The notes under the pieces are model-generated. The model was not told the origin of the DNA. It saw nothing but the letters and a program-made list of their open reading frames with translations, and did not search any database. Shown here in pieces: positions 9,038-17,277 of a stretch of DNA of 64,000 bases (position 1 is its first letter; each line of letters starts with the position of its first letter). Made by a program: the position numbers and the translations under genes. Source of the DNA: Alicyclobacillus sp. (GTDB lineage Bacteria; Bacillota; Bacilli; Alicyclobacillales; Alicyclobacillaceae); the NCBI GenBank assembly GCA_023511295.1, contig JAIMBT010000001.1, positions 62,001 to 126,000 on the forward strand, in the 5' to 3' direction.

Positions 9038-9487
9038 ATGGGCGCAAAGCATTGCTTTGTCTGTGGACAAGACAATCCCAAGGGACTGCACATCCACTTC
9101 GATAAGGACGGGGATGAGGTGGTGGCGCACTACGTGTGTGAGGAGACCCACGCAGGATGGCCCGGAGTCCAGCACGGTGGTATCACCAGCGCGCTGCTCG
9201 ACGAAGCGGCCGCCTACGTTCCAAACTTCATGGGACTCACGTCGGTCACGGGAGAACTGAACATCTCGTTCAAGGAACCCATCTACGTGGGGGAGCGACT
9301 CGAACTGCGGGCCAAGCCTATCCGCGTGCACCGGCGTCTGATTGAAGTGGAGTCTTGGATTGTCGGACCAGAGGGCCAGGTGAAGGCGTCGGCCCGCGCC
9401 AAGATGGCCATCCTGAACGATGCCAAGGTGGCGCGGCTCGGGATTGACAACAGCGAATTGCAGGATATGCAGTCGGAGACGCGCTGA
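9038..9487 (+). CDS. PaaI-type hotdog-fold acyl-CoA thioesterase
   Basis: 149-residue hotdog-fold protein. The ATG at 9038 follows GGAGGAGGGG at optimal distance. The core motif WPGVQHGGITSALLDEA carries the HGG and acidic residue (E) used in catalysis by the PaaI/4HBT subfamily, followed by TGELNISFKEPIYVGERLEL. An N-terminal CFVCGQDNPKGL segment is typical of a frequent subgroup with a paired-cysteine N-terminus. It probably hydrolyses an acyl- or aryl-CoA; the physiological substrate is unknown. It stands alone, convergent with an MFS gene. Confidence 0.85.
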   Translation: MGAKHCFVCGQDNPKGLHIHFDKDGDEVVAHYVCEETHAGWPGVQHGGITSALLDEAAAYVPNFMGLTSVTGELNISFKEPIYVGERLELRAKPIRVHRRLIEVESWIVGPEGQVKASARAKMAILNDAKVARLGIDNSELQDMQSETR

Positions 9488-9560
9488 CAGTGAACCGGCT
9501 GTCGCGGCTGGCTCCCATCGACCGGCGTCTACCGGCTGGCGCTGGTCAGGCCGCGCCGTT

Positions 9561-10853
9561 TCACAGCGCGCGGCTGTGCCAAGGTGCCGGTTTCGCCGCG
9601 GTCCGGGCCACCGCCATGCCGACCAGCGTGATGGCCAAACAAATCGGGATGACACTGAAACCCGCCTGCAATCCGAGCCAGTTGGCCAACCCGCCAATCA
9701 GCCAGTTCGTCACCGCGACGCCGGCGCCGGTGAAGGTGAAGAGCACACCGAGGACGCGGTTGGCGCGGCTTGGGAACTGCTCACTCGCGAGGGCGGTGAT
9801 GGTCGGGAAGACCACCGCGAAGCCGAATCCCGCCAGGACGAACCACCCGTTCCATCCCCCGCCGACCTCCCCCAACACAACCAAAACCACGGCAGCTGCC
9901 ACGCTGCCGACGATGGACCGCCGTTGCCCCACGCGATCCACCCATGCGTGCCCGGTCAGTCGACCGATGGTATACGTGAGGTAGAAGCCGGACAGGTACA
10001 CCGCACTTTGCCCAAGCGTGAGATGGCGCACGCGCAGGAGGTACGTGGGCAACCACGACCCCATGCCGGCCTCCGCCATGACGTAGGCGGTGATGGCGAG
10101 TACCAGACCGACCAGCGACGGAGTCAGGAACCCGCCACTGGACGCGGCGACAGGCTCGCCGGTGGCCCTGGAGCTCTGTGAGGCCTCGTCTGCCATGCCT
10201 GAATGAGGGATGGCAGACGCCGTATCCGACCGGGGCGCAGCGCCTGGGGCGGTCCCGGCCCCTCGCTCCGGCCGAGGGAACCGCACGGCGGCCACGGCCA
10301 GCAGCAAGACCAGCAGGACGCCGACCAGCACCGCGAACATCGGCCGCCAGCCGGACAGCAGGTGGATGAACCACGACCCAGCGACCGGGAAGATGAACGC
10401 GCCAATGCCGTAGAAGCCGTGCAGCATGTTGAACATGCCAGACTGCGGCCCTGGATTGGGCCCGAGCTGTGTCTGCTGCGCCGCGCGTCGGGCGAGGAGC
10501 GGGATGACCGCGTTCACGCCGACCTCCATCCAACTGCCGCCCAGGCCGCAGCAGAAAAAGCCCACCAGTGCACCGGCGTAGGCGTGCGCCAGCGCCGGCA
10601 GGCCGAAGCCGATGACGGTGACGCCGCCGCCGCTCAAGACCGCAGAGCGGATGCCAACGTGGTCTACCAGCCATCCGCACGTCCAACTGCCCATCAAGTA
10701 GCCAATCGAGACAGCCGCGAACAGGTAGCCCAGCTGCGCATAGTCGATGCCGAACGATTGTTGCAGCAGCGGGCCGCAGATGGATCGCGTCATGTCGAAC
10801 ACGCCGACGAAGAACATCACAGCCAGACTGATGAGAAATGCGCGCTGCCGCAC
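9561..10853 (-). CDS. Major facilitator superfamily transporter
   Basis: Twelve-helix MFS permease, 430 residues. The GTG start at 10853 is preceded by GAAGGAGGTG; longer readings would overlap the divergent aroA. The N-terminal half shows FLISLAVMFFVGVFDMTRS and a loop with GWLVDHVGIRSAVL (MFS motif A-like); the second half has YLTYTIGRLTGHAWVDRVGQ. The two halves are joined by a hydrophilic loop of about 60 residues. It resembles sugar/fucose-permease-like MFS proteins, but the substrate is not predictable. Confidence 0.85.
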   Translation of the reverse strand: MRQRAFLISLAVMFFVGVFDMTRSICGPLLQQSFGIDYAQLGYLFAAVSIGYLMGSWTCGWLVDHVGIRSAVLSGGGVTVIGFGLPALAHAYAGALVGFFCCGLGGSWMEVGVNAVIPLLARRAAQQTQLGPNPGPQSGMFNMLHGFYGIGAFIFPVAGSWFIHLLSGWRPMFAVLVGVLLVLLLAVAAVRFPRPERGAGTAPGAAPRSDTASAIPHSGMADEASQSSRATGEPVAASSGGFLTPSLVGLVLAITAYVMAEAGMGSWLPTYLLRVRHLTLGQSAVYLSGFYLTYTIGRLTGHAWVDRVGQRRSIVGSVAAAVVLVVLGEVGGGWNGWFVLAGFGFAVVFPTITALASEQFPSRANRVLGVLFTFTGAGVAVTNWLIGGLANWLGLQAGFSVIPICLAITLVGMAVARTAAKPAPWHSRAL

Positions 10854-10985
10854 CGCTGCACCTCCTTCAGGGGATCCTTCAGCGAGGCTCCGCCCGTACC
10901 CCGGGGGCATAGGGACCCGAGGATACCCGGATAGTGTATCATGAGCGTCAGGAGGGGGGTACCCCGACAGAAGGAGGAGACCGAC

Positions 10986-12428
10986 TTGACAGTCGAATCG
11001 AACCACGGCAGGGCGGACGGGGGCGGCCGGCAGCCATCGCGTCCGGGCACGCCGCCAGCCGAGCCGGCCACTGGGCGATCCCCCTGGAACCCGTGGGCGG
11101 GGGTGCAGCGCGTCCGCCTGACACCGCCGGAAGGCGTAGATGCGAACATCGAGATACCCGGCAGCAAGAGTTTGACCAACCGCGCGTTGGTGCTGGCGGC
11201 GCTCGCAGAAGGACGGTCTGAAATCCGCGGCGTCTTACAGAGCGACGACTCGTTCTGGTGCGTCGAGGCCCTCCGCGGGCTCGGGATTGAGTTGGAACAA
11301 GCCGGAAACTCGGCCGTCGTGACCGGATGCGGGGGCGCGTGGCCCGCGACGTCTGGCACGGTCTTCACGGGTTCTTCCGGTACCCTGTCGCGCTTTCTGC
11401 CGCCTGCGCTGGCCGCGACGACCGGGCACTGGACCTTTCGCGCGTCCGAGCAGATGTCGCGCCGTCCGGTCGGCCCGCTGCTCGCAGCGCTGCGGCAGTG
11501 GGGCGTTGCCATTACGGAACACGGTCAGGCGGGCTGCTATCCGTTTGACCTCGTGTCGCACGGACTCTCTGGAGGGCCGGTGGACATCCCGGGTGACGTC
11601 AGCAGCCAGTACCTGAGCGGGCTGTTGATGGCCGCGCCATACGCGGAGCGTCCCTCGGAGATCCGCGTGCGCCGCGGGCTCGTGCAACCGGCTTACATCG
11701 AGCTCACGCTGCGCCTGATGGCCGAATTCGGCGTCGAGGTCCAGCGCCTGCATCCGGTCGATCCGCCCGACGTCAGCCGTGAGCCTTTGGTCGCGCGTTT
11801 CGCCGTTGAACCGCAGCGATACCGAGGCCAGTCGGTGCAGTTGGAGGCCGATGCGTCGACCGCTGCCTACTTCTTTGCTCTGGCAGCGGTGGCGCGGGGG
11901 CGGGTGCGCGTGACGAACCTGGATGCTGGCACCCTTCAGCCGGACATCGGGTTGCTCGATATCTTGGAGCGGATGGGGGCCAGGGTGAAGCGCGGAAGCG
12001 GCTGGACCGAGGTGGTTGGCACCGGGCCGGTTCGCGGTGGGTTCACGGTCAGCCTGCACGCCTTGTCCGATCAGGCACTGACGGTGGGGGCGTTGGCGGC
12101 ACTGGCGGATAGCCCAATTACGGTGACCGACGTCGCGCACATCCGGAAGCATGAGTCGGACCGCATCGCGGCGCTGACAGAGTGCTTGTCTCGGCTGGGA
12201 CTGCGGGTCGAGGAGCGGGCGGACGGATTCACGGTGTACCCTGGACCCATTCTTCCACAGGGGCCGCTCCCAACCTTTCAAGACCACCGCGTCGCGATGT
12301 CGTTGTCCCTGATTGGCGCAGCCGTGCCTGGCATTGTACTGTCTGACCCGGGGTGTGTGGCCAAGACCTGTCCGGACTTTTTCGAGCGGTTTGCCCAAGC
12401 CGGCGTCGGGGTGGACCCGCTCGCCTGA
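10986..12428 (+). CDS. aroA: 3-phosphoshikimate 1-carboxyvinyltransferase (EPSP synthase)
   Basis: Sixth step of the shikimate pathway: transfers enolpyruvyl from PEP to shikimate-3-phosphate. TTG at 10986 is chosen because AAGGAGGA lies 7 bases upstream; the ATG at 10941 has no ribosome site. The first 45 residues are a Pro/Gly-rich extension not needed by the enzyme. Motifs: IEIPGSKSLTNRAL (substrate-binding Lys/Ser), SSGTLSRFLPPALA (the GTxxR loop), DVSSQYLSGLLMAAPY, HIRKHESDRIAAL and DHRVAMSLSLIG. The catalytic Glu and Asp/Arg of the HESDR element are present, but the preceding Lys of the usual KESDR is His, and RFLPPALA replaces the common MRPL-type loop. Both traits recall actinobacterial AroA. 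The gene is isolated from other shikimate genes. Confidence 0.94.
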   Translation: MTVESNHGRADGGGRQPSRPGTPPAEPATGRSPWNPWAGVQRVRLTPPEGVDANIEIPGSKSLTNRALVLAALAEGRSEIRGVLQSDDSFWCVEALRGLGIELEQAGNSAVVTGCGGAWPATSGTVFTGSSGTLSRFLPPALAATTGHWTFRASEQMSRRPVGPLLAALRQWGVAITEHGQAGCYPFDLVSHGLSGGPVDIPGDVSSQYLSGLLMAAPYAERPSEIRVRRGLVQPAYIELTLRLMAEFGVEVQRLHPVDPPDVSREPLVARFAVEPQRYRGQSVQLEADASTAAYFFALAAVARGRVRVTNLDAGTLQPDIGLLDILERMGARVKRGSGWTEVVGTGPVRGGFTVSLHALSDQALTVGALAALADSPITVTDVAHIRKHESDRIAALTECLSRLGLRVEERADGFTVYPGPILPQGPLPTFQDHRVAMSLSLIGAAVPGIVLSDPGCVAKTCPDFFERFAQAGVGVDPLA

Positions 12429-12438
12429 GCGGGTCCAC
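12411..12438 (+). terminator. Perfect 12-bp hairpin spanning the aroA stop codon
   Basis: GTGGACCCGCTC (12411-12422) and GAGCGGGTCCAC (12427-12438) are perfectly complementary around GCCT; the TGA stop at 12426-12428 lies between loop and right arm. No T run follows, so it is either a weak terminator or an mRNA 3'-end stabiliser. Confidence 0.55.
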
Positions 12439-12610
12439 AGGGGGCCATCGCCGCAGCCAAGCGCCGACCCGGCGCCGCCGCGCGTTCTGCTGTGCCGGGC
12501 CGATTCCTGCGGCCGTGCTTCCCGGGCCGGATTGTCCGTCTTGGCTGAACGGAATCCGCAACAGGACATGTTTTGCGGACGCCGCGCATACAGACAGAAT
12601 ATCTGAGTGT

Positions 12611-12646
12611 TTGACCGACTCATTTACATTCAATATAATGTGAATG
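12611..12646 (+). promoter_or_regulatory. Sigma-A promoter with overlapping inverted repeat, upstream of the amino-acid permease
   Basis: TTGACC (12611-12616), a 17-base spacer and a consensus TATAAT (12634-12639) form a strong promoter about 40 bases before the permease start. CATTCA (12627-12632) and TGAATG (12641-12646) form an inverted repeat framing the -10 box, where a repressor would block polymerase. Confidence 0.75.
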
Positions 12647-12677
12647 AAGTCGAATTTTATCTGAAGGGAGAGAAAGT

Positions 12678-14294
12678 ATGGCGGATTCGGGGAAATTTAA
12701 GAAAAAACTGAACCTGTTGGACCTGACCTTGCTAGGTCTCGGTTCTATCATCGGTTCGGGCTGGCTGTTCGGGGCCAGAAACGGAGCGAACATCGCTGGC
12801 AACCTGGCCTGGGTCGCCTGGGTATTCGGGGCGCTCGCCGTCATCTTCATCGGCCTCGTGTACGCAGAGCTCGCCGCCGCGATGCCGCGGGCCGGTGGAT
12901 TTGTCCGGTATCCGGAGTACACCCACGGCTCTCTGACGGGCTGGCTTATCGGGTTCGCGTCGATGCTCGCGTATTCCAGCGTCGCAGGCGTGGAAACGGA
13001 CGCGTTCCGCGAGTATGCCGCAGGTTGGTGGCCGGCGGTCGGCACCTCATCCAATCCGACGTTTGTTGGAATCCTCATCCAGGTTGGACTGCTCGTCATC
13101 TTCTTCCTCATCAACTACTGGAGTGTCAACGTATTCGGCAAGATCAACACCGTGGTTACCCTGTTCAAGTTCATCGTTCCAATTGTCATCGTCATCATGC
13201 TGTTTACGCATATGCAGCCCAGCAACTACTCCGTGGGAGGCGCGAGCCCAGGCGGTTTGACCGGGATTATGCAGGCGGTCACGGGAGCTGGCATCGTATT
13301 TGCCTACCTGGGCTTCCGGCAGGCCGTCGACTACGGCGGCGAGGCGCGCAACCCGCAACGGGACATCCCGCGGGCCGTCATCCTGTCGGTCGTTCTCGGC
13401 GCCATCATGTACCTGTTGCTGCAGTTTGCGTTCATCGGCGCCGTGCCGAAATCCGCTCTGACCCACGGCTGGGCCGGCGTCACCTCCGTCACGTTCGCAC
13501 AGCCGTACGCGGATATCGCGAAAGCTGTGGGGCTGTTCTGGCTGTCGAACCTCGTGTTCGCAGACGCCGTCATCAGCCCGACGGGTACCGGCAACATCTA
13601 CGTCTCCGCGACCGCGCGCGTGCTGTTCGCTTGGGCAAAGCGCGGCATGTTTTACAAAGTCTTCGGCCGCGTGAACTCCAAGACCGGTATTCCGCGCGCG
13701 GCTCTGTGGCTGTCACTGATTTTGTCCATCGTCTGGATTCTGCCGTTTAAGTTCCAGCTGTGGAGCGTCCTCATTGGCGCTGTCACGTCGGCGACGGTCA
13801 TGACGTACATGGTGGGTCCCATCTCGGTCATGTCCCTGCGCAAGACGGACCCGGATATGCCGCGGCCGTTCCGCCTGAAGGCGGTGCACGCCGTTGCACT
13901 GCTCGCGTTCATCTTCGCGACGTGGATCATCTACTGGTCCGGCTGGCAGACGGACGTGCTGCTGATTGGCCTGACGCTCGGCTCCTTGGTGCTGTACCTG
14001 GCCTTCATGGATCACCAGGAGCGCTACCAGAAGCTGAAGCATGACTGGAAGTCTGGCATCTGGTTGATTGTCTACTACATCTTCATCCTGGTCATGACCC
14101 GCATCGGCGCGTTCGGACCGACCGACGCGAAGGGCGTGGTTCACCCCATCATCCCGAGCCCGTGGGACACCGTGATTGTCGCCATCGGCGCCATCATCCT
14201 GTTCTACTGGGGCATTGCAAGCCGTCTGCCGAAGTCGGAGATTGATCCGGAGGACGACGAGGAAGACAAGTCGTTGAAAGCAGCTCAAGGCTGA
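12678..14294 (+). CDS. APC-family amino-acid permease
   Basis: Twelve-helix amino-acid/polyamine/organocation transporter, 538 residues, with a GAAGGGAGAG site before the ATG. The first membrane helix carries the unwound substrate-binding motif GLGSIIGSGWLFG, typical of the superfamily, followed by VYAELAAAMPRAGGFVRYPEYTHG (split here as YAELAAAMPRAGG and YPEYTHG). The C-terminus is an acidic cytosolic tail (DPEDDEEDKSLK). It stands as a single-gene unit between its own promoter and a terminator at 14320-14352. Substrate unknown. Confidence 0.9.
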   Translation: MADSGKFKKKLNLLDLTLLGLGSIIGSGWLFGARNGANIAGNLAWVAWVFGALAVIFIGLVYAELAAAMPRAGGFVRYPEYTHGSLTGWLIGFASMLAYSSVAGVETDAFREYAAGWWPAVGTSSNPTFVGILIQVGLLVIFFLINYWSVNVFGKINTVVTLFKFIVPIVIVIMLFTHMQPSNYSVGGASPGGLTGIMQAVTGAGIVFAYLGFRQAVDYGGEARNPQRDIPRAVILSVVLGAIMYLLLQFAFIGAVPKSALTHGWAGVTSVTFAQPYADIAKAVGLFWLSNLVFADAVISPTGTGNIYVSATARVLFAWAKRGMFYKVFGRVNSKTGIPRAALWLSLILSIVWILPFKFQLWSVLIGAVTSATVMTYMVGPISVMSLRKTDPDMPRPFRLKAVHAVALLAFIFATWIIYWSGWQTDVLLIGLTLGSLVLYLAFMDHQERYQKLKHDWKSGIWLIVYYIFILVMTRIGAFGPTDAKGVVHPIIPSPWDTVIVAIGAIILFYWGIASRLPKSEIDPEDDEEDKSLKAAQG

Positions 14295-14319
14295 CGGTCG
14301 CCAGGCATCCAAGAACACG

Positions 14320-14352
14320 ACAGCCACCCGCAGCATCCTGGCGGGTGGCTGT
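14320..14352. terminator. Bidirectional hairpin between convergent genes
   Basis: ACAGCCACCCGC (14320-14331) pairs with GCGGGTGGCTGT (14341-14352), 12 bp, loop AGCATCCTG. TTCCTT follows on the plus strand. It sits between the permease and the carboxylesterase, which end towards each other. Confidence 0.7.
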
Positions 14353-14355
14353 TCC

Positions 14356-15843
14356 TTATCGTAAGCAACCGGTAGGGCTTGCACCATCGTGATCGACGCA
14401 CACGAATGCGCGCTCCAAGAAGTTATTCCGCACGCTCGTTCTGGGTAGAGACCGCACGCTGCAGACCTTGTCAAAGCACATCGCGGCCCGCTCATCGAAC
14501 GTGTACACGGGCCACTTCGGCAGGTCCGGGATCTGTGGACAGCCCGATTGAACGAACGCGATGAGAGCCCTGTGCATCGCGTCGGCAAGTGAAGCGGCTG
14601 TCGGAGGAACGATGAAGGGGTCTGCGGGGCCGCTCTGGTTCCAGAAGAACGGGATGTCCTGGGCGTGACACGGCCCGTGCACCCCCTCCCAGTCGAACCG
14701 ATACCGCCACACGGGAATTCCCTGCTTGGCGAGTTCATCGGCGAATCGCTCGGTCCCAAGCCCATAAAGGCATTCGCTGAGCACCTCGACGGCAGCCGCC
14801 TCCGGGTCCATGCGGCGCCTGCGTTCATGGTACGCCGCCAGCACTGCGCCCGTGTTTGTGCCAAACAGCCGGCGCAGGACGGCCTCGTCCATCGCTTTGA
14901 GGAGCGGATCTGCGTCCGTATAGATCTGGGCCTCGCGGCGCGTTGACCCGAGAAGGACCCGCACGTCTCGCGATGTTGGCCGTCCAGCCCAAGCCAGCCG
15001 CTCCGACGACAAGGTGACGCCGTCGAGGACGGGGCCGAACAGGTGCAGCCCGCGTGCACCGGTCCCGAGCCGCTCTTGTGCACCGAGCAGGCGCTCGAGC
15101 GGCAGACCCCGCAGGGTCTCCAGGTCGGCGTGATCAAGTTCCAGTTCGCGAAGGAAGGCGCGCGTGACAGCCTGTGCCGTGCCTGCATCGCGCACCGTCT
15201 GGGCCGCGCCGCTCTGCAGCACCGCCTGGCGGAACAACCCGTCCGCCTGCGGCGCCGCGAAGAGGGCGGCGACCAGTTTGGCACCCGCAGACACGCCGCC
15301 CACGGTCACGCGGCCAGGATCTCCCCCGAACGCTGCGATGTTCTCCTGCACCCACCGCAGCGCCGCGATGACGTCCAGCAGCCCGCAGTTTCCGGACGTC
15401 GCAAGGGATGGGGTCGCCAGGTGCAAAAAGCCGAGCGCGCCGAGCCGGTAGTTCATCGAGACGAAGACAAGGTCGCCGTTCTCTGCCAAGCGCGCCCCGT
15501 CGCTGTAGACGTCTGCGCTCGATCCGCTCGTTAAACCACCCCCATGCACCCAAACCAGGACGGGGCGCGCACCGCTGTCCGCCGCCGGTGTCCACACGTT
15601 CAGTGTCAGGCAGTCTTCCGACTGCGGCAGGTCCGCCCGCGGCAGCAGTGGAGGGGCCGCGGGCTGCGGCGCCATGGGGCCGAACGCAACCGCCGAACGG
15701 AGACCGGTCCAGGGGATGGGCGGCGCGGGCGGCTGGAAGCGCCGGGGGCCGACGGGAGGTGCGGCGTAGGGGATACCGGCGAACCGCCAGACGGCCCCCG
15801 CTCGCGCACCTTGCACCACTCCGCAACGCGTCTCAACCTTCAT
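14356..15843 (-). CDS. Type B carboxylesterase
   Basis: Alpha/beta-hydrolase of the carboxylesterase type B (PnbA-like) family, 495 residues. It shows GIPYAAPPVGPRRFQPPAP near the start, SEDCLTLNVWTP, oxyanion segment WVHGGGLTSGSS and nucleophile elbow VTVGGVSAGAKLVA with the catalytic Ser. An Asp/Glu partner and the late His (GPCHAQDIPFFW) complete the expected triad. No signal peptide is seen, so it is cytosolic. Hydrolyses carboxylic esters; natural substrate unknown. It ends convergently with the amino-acid permease and starts 93 bases downstream of the FMN reductase on the same strand, so the two could be cotranscribed. Confidence 0.92.
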   Translation of the reverse strand: MKVETRCGVVQGARAGAVWRFAGIPYAAPPVGPRRFQPPAPPIPWTGLRSAVAFGPMAPQPAAPPLLPRADLPQSEDCLTLNVWTPAADSGARPVLVWVHGGGLTSGSSADVYSDGARLAENGDLVFVSMNYRLGALGFLHLATPSLATSGNCGLLDVIAALRWVQENIAAFGGDPGRVTVGGVSAGAKLVAALFAAPQADGLFRQAVLQSGAAQTVRDAGTAQAVTRAFLRELELDHADLETLRGLPLERLLGAQERLGTGARGLHLFGPVLDGVTLSSERLAWAGRPTSRDVRVLLGSTRREAQIYTDADPLLKAMDEAVLRRLFGTNTGAVLAAYHERRRRMDPEAAAVEVLSECLYGLGTERFADELAKQGIPVWRYRFDWEGVHGPCHAQDIPFFWNQSGPADPFIVPPTAASLADAMHRALIAFVQSGCPQIPDLPKWPVYTFDERAAMCFDKVCSVRSLPRTSVRNNFLERAFVCVDHDGASPTGCLR

Positions 15844-15935
15844 CGCAAAACCTCCCGTCTATCGCAGTTTCAACCGACTGCGGCGTGGCTCCACCGGCCG
15901 GTCGCCGTAGGGGGCGACGCAAGCCGTCGCCCGTC

Positions 15936-16472
15936 TCAGACAAAGGCGACAAACTTCTCCACGACGCCGTCCAGGAACGCGAGCGTCGGCGCGTCCACCA
16001 GCCGTCCCGCGCCGTCGAACTTGTCCTCCGCGAAGGTGACCAACACCTCATTCCCCCCGGGCGGCAGCATGCGGCAGGCCAGGCCCGGGCTGCTCAGCAC
16101 CTGGCGCAGATGGATCTGCGCGCGCAGCGTTCCCGCAATCCCGGTGGACGCCCCGACCACCAGGACGGGTTTGCCGATGAGCACCTTGTCTCCGCGGGAG
16201 AGCCAATCGAGGGCGTTCTTCAAGATACCAGGGATGGACCAGTTGTACTCCGGCGTCGCAATCACAACGCCGTCCGCGGCCCGGATGTCGTCTTTGAAGC
16301 CGCGCACCACGGGAGGCGGCGACAGTTCTTCGTCCTGATTGAAGTAGGGTAACTTCGAGATATCCCACGGGGTCAGTGTGAACAGATCCCGGTACCGCTC
16401 GGTCATCGTTGCGACGAGCCCTGCGTTGTACGAGCCTTTGCGGAGGCTTCCTGTCAGCGCAATCAGTTGCAT
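15936..16472 (-). CDS. NADPH-dependent FMN reductase family protein
   Basis: Flavodoxin-fold oxidoreductase, 178 residues. The ATG at 16472 has GGAGGA 7 bases upstream. Motifs: LTGSLRKGSYN (phosphate loop for FMN) at the start and TPEYNWSIPGILKNALDW, the hallmark of the NADPH-dependent FMN reductase/azoreductase family. It is transcribed divergently from the GntR regulator at 16561 with only 88 bases between, so they probably share control. Could supply reduced flavin to an oxygenase or reduce quinones/azo compounds. Confidence 0.9.
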   Translation of the reverse strand: MQLIALTGSLRKGSYNAGLVATMTERYRDLFTLTPWDISKLPYFNQDEELSPPPVVRGFKDDIRAADGVVIATPEYNWSIPGILKNALDWLSRGDKVLIGKPVLVVGASTGIAGTLRAQIHLRQVLSSPGLACRMLPPGGNEVLVTFAEDKFDGAGRLVDAPTLAFLDGVVEKFVAFV

Positions 16473-16499
16473 GTCTTCATCCTCCTGTATTGACTGATA

Positions 16500-16519
16500 A
16501 ATCATTTCATATTATGATT
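16500..16519. promoter_or_regulatory. Candidate operator between FMN reductase and GntR regulator
   Basis: AATCAT (16500-16505) and ATGATT (16514-16519) form an inverted repeat around an AT-rich 8-base centre in the 88-base divergent intergenic region. A site here would let the GntR regulator control itself and the FMN reductase. Inferred from position and symmetry only. Confidence 0.4.
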
Positions 16520-16560
16520 GCATCGACCTCGAAGAATTGCAAGATCAAAGGAGTATCGAG

Positions 16561-17277
16561 ATGCAATCAGGCAAGTTGAGCCGGCAGTTGCTGCACGCGC
16601 TGGGCCGTGAAATTGTCGGCGGCGAGCTGAAGTCGGGCGACGTGTTGCCGACGGTGGAGGCGCTCAGCGAGCAAAAGGGCGTCAGCCGGACGGTCACTCG
16701 GGAGGCCCTGAAAGGGCTTTCTGCCTTGGGGCTGGTGAAGTCCCAGCCAAAGGTGGGCACGGTGGTGCGCGAGCGGTCCGAGTGGCAGTGGTGGAATCCG
16801 GATGTGCTGCGTTGGTCCATCGACGCAGAGGACTCGGAGTTTCTGGTGCAGTTGGTGGAGGTCCGCCGCGTGATTGAGCCTGCGGCAGTCGCTCTCGCTG
16901 CCAAGAACGCGAACGAAGAGGACTTCGTCGAACTACGGGCTGCACTGAAGCAACTGCGCGCGTCGCTCGACAACGACGAAGCGTGGGCAGCGGCGGACTA
17001 CGCCCTGCACGACCGCATCATCGCGGCGGCCCACAACGAGTTGATGCTCCACCTGGTGCGGGTGTTGCGGGATGCGCTGATGTACAGCCGCCAGCGGACG
17101 ATTTCCGTCCTCCGACACGAAAGTGGCCAGCCATCGAACGACGCGTTCGCCCTGCACGCCGCCGTGGTCGACGCCATCTGCCAGCGGAACGAAATCGTCG
17201 CGTACCAACGGATGGTCGACCTCCTGCAGAGTGTCCGTGAACTCATCGAGAAAAGCAGAGAGAGGGGAGAGGGCTAG
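16561..17277 (+). CDS. GntR-family transcriptional regulator (FadR/FCD subfamily)
   Basis: 238-residue regulator; ATG at 16561 follows AAAGGAG. An N-terminal winged helix-turn-helix (GDVLPTVEALSEQKGVSRTVTREALKGLSALGL) is shown by LPTVEALSEQKGVSRT and VTREALKGLSALGLV, and the C-terminal helical FCD domain contains the metal-binding-type His residues in DYALHDRIIAAAHNELM and NDAFALHAAVVDAI. Members bind small carboxylates and repress neighbouring catabolic genes. Its stop overlaps the next gene's start by one base, so it heads the catabolic operon with the FAH-family protein, dioxygenase and amidohydrolase. Confidence 0.9.
   Translation: MQSGKLSRQLLHALGREIVGGELKSGDVLPTVEALSEQKGVSRTVTREALKGLSALGLVKSQPKVGTVVRERSEWQWWNPDVLRWSIDAEDSEFLVQLVEVRRVIEPAAVALAAKNANEEDFVELRAALKQLRASLDNDEAWAAADYALHDRIIAAAHNELMLHLVRVLRDALMYSRQRTISVLRHESGQPSNDAFALHAAVVDAICQRNEIVAYQRMVDLLQSVRELIEKSRERGEG

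Noticed and set aside
8318-9697. 459-codon minus-strand frame opposite the potassium channel and thioesterase
   Set aside because: High-GC antisense frame; both genes underneath have strong family motifs.
11235-12623. 462-codon minus-strand frame opposite aroA
   Set aside because: Antisense shadow of aroA, rich in Arg/Gln/His, no motifs.
13713-15284. 523-codon minus-strand frame spanning two genes
   Set aside because: Runs through parts of the permease and esterase in a wrong frame; no domain content.
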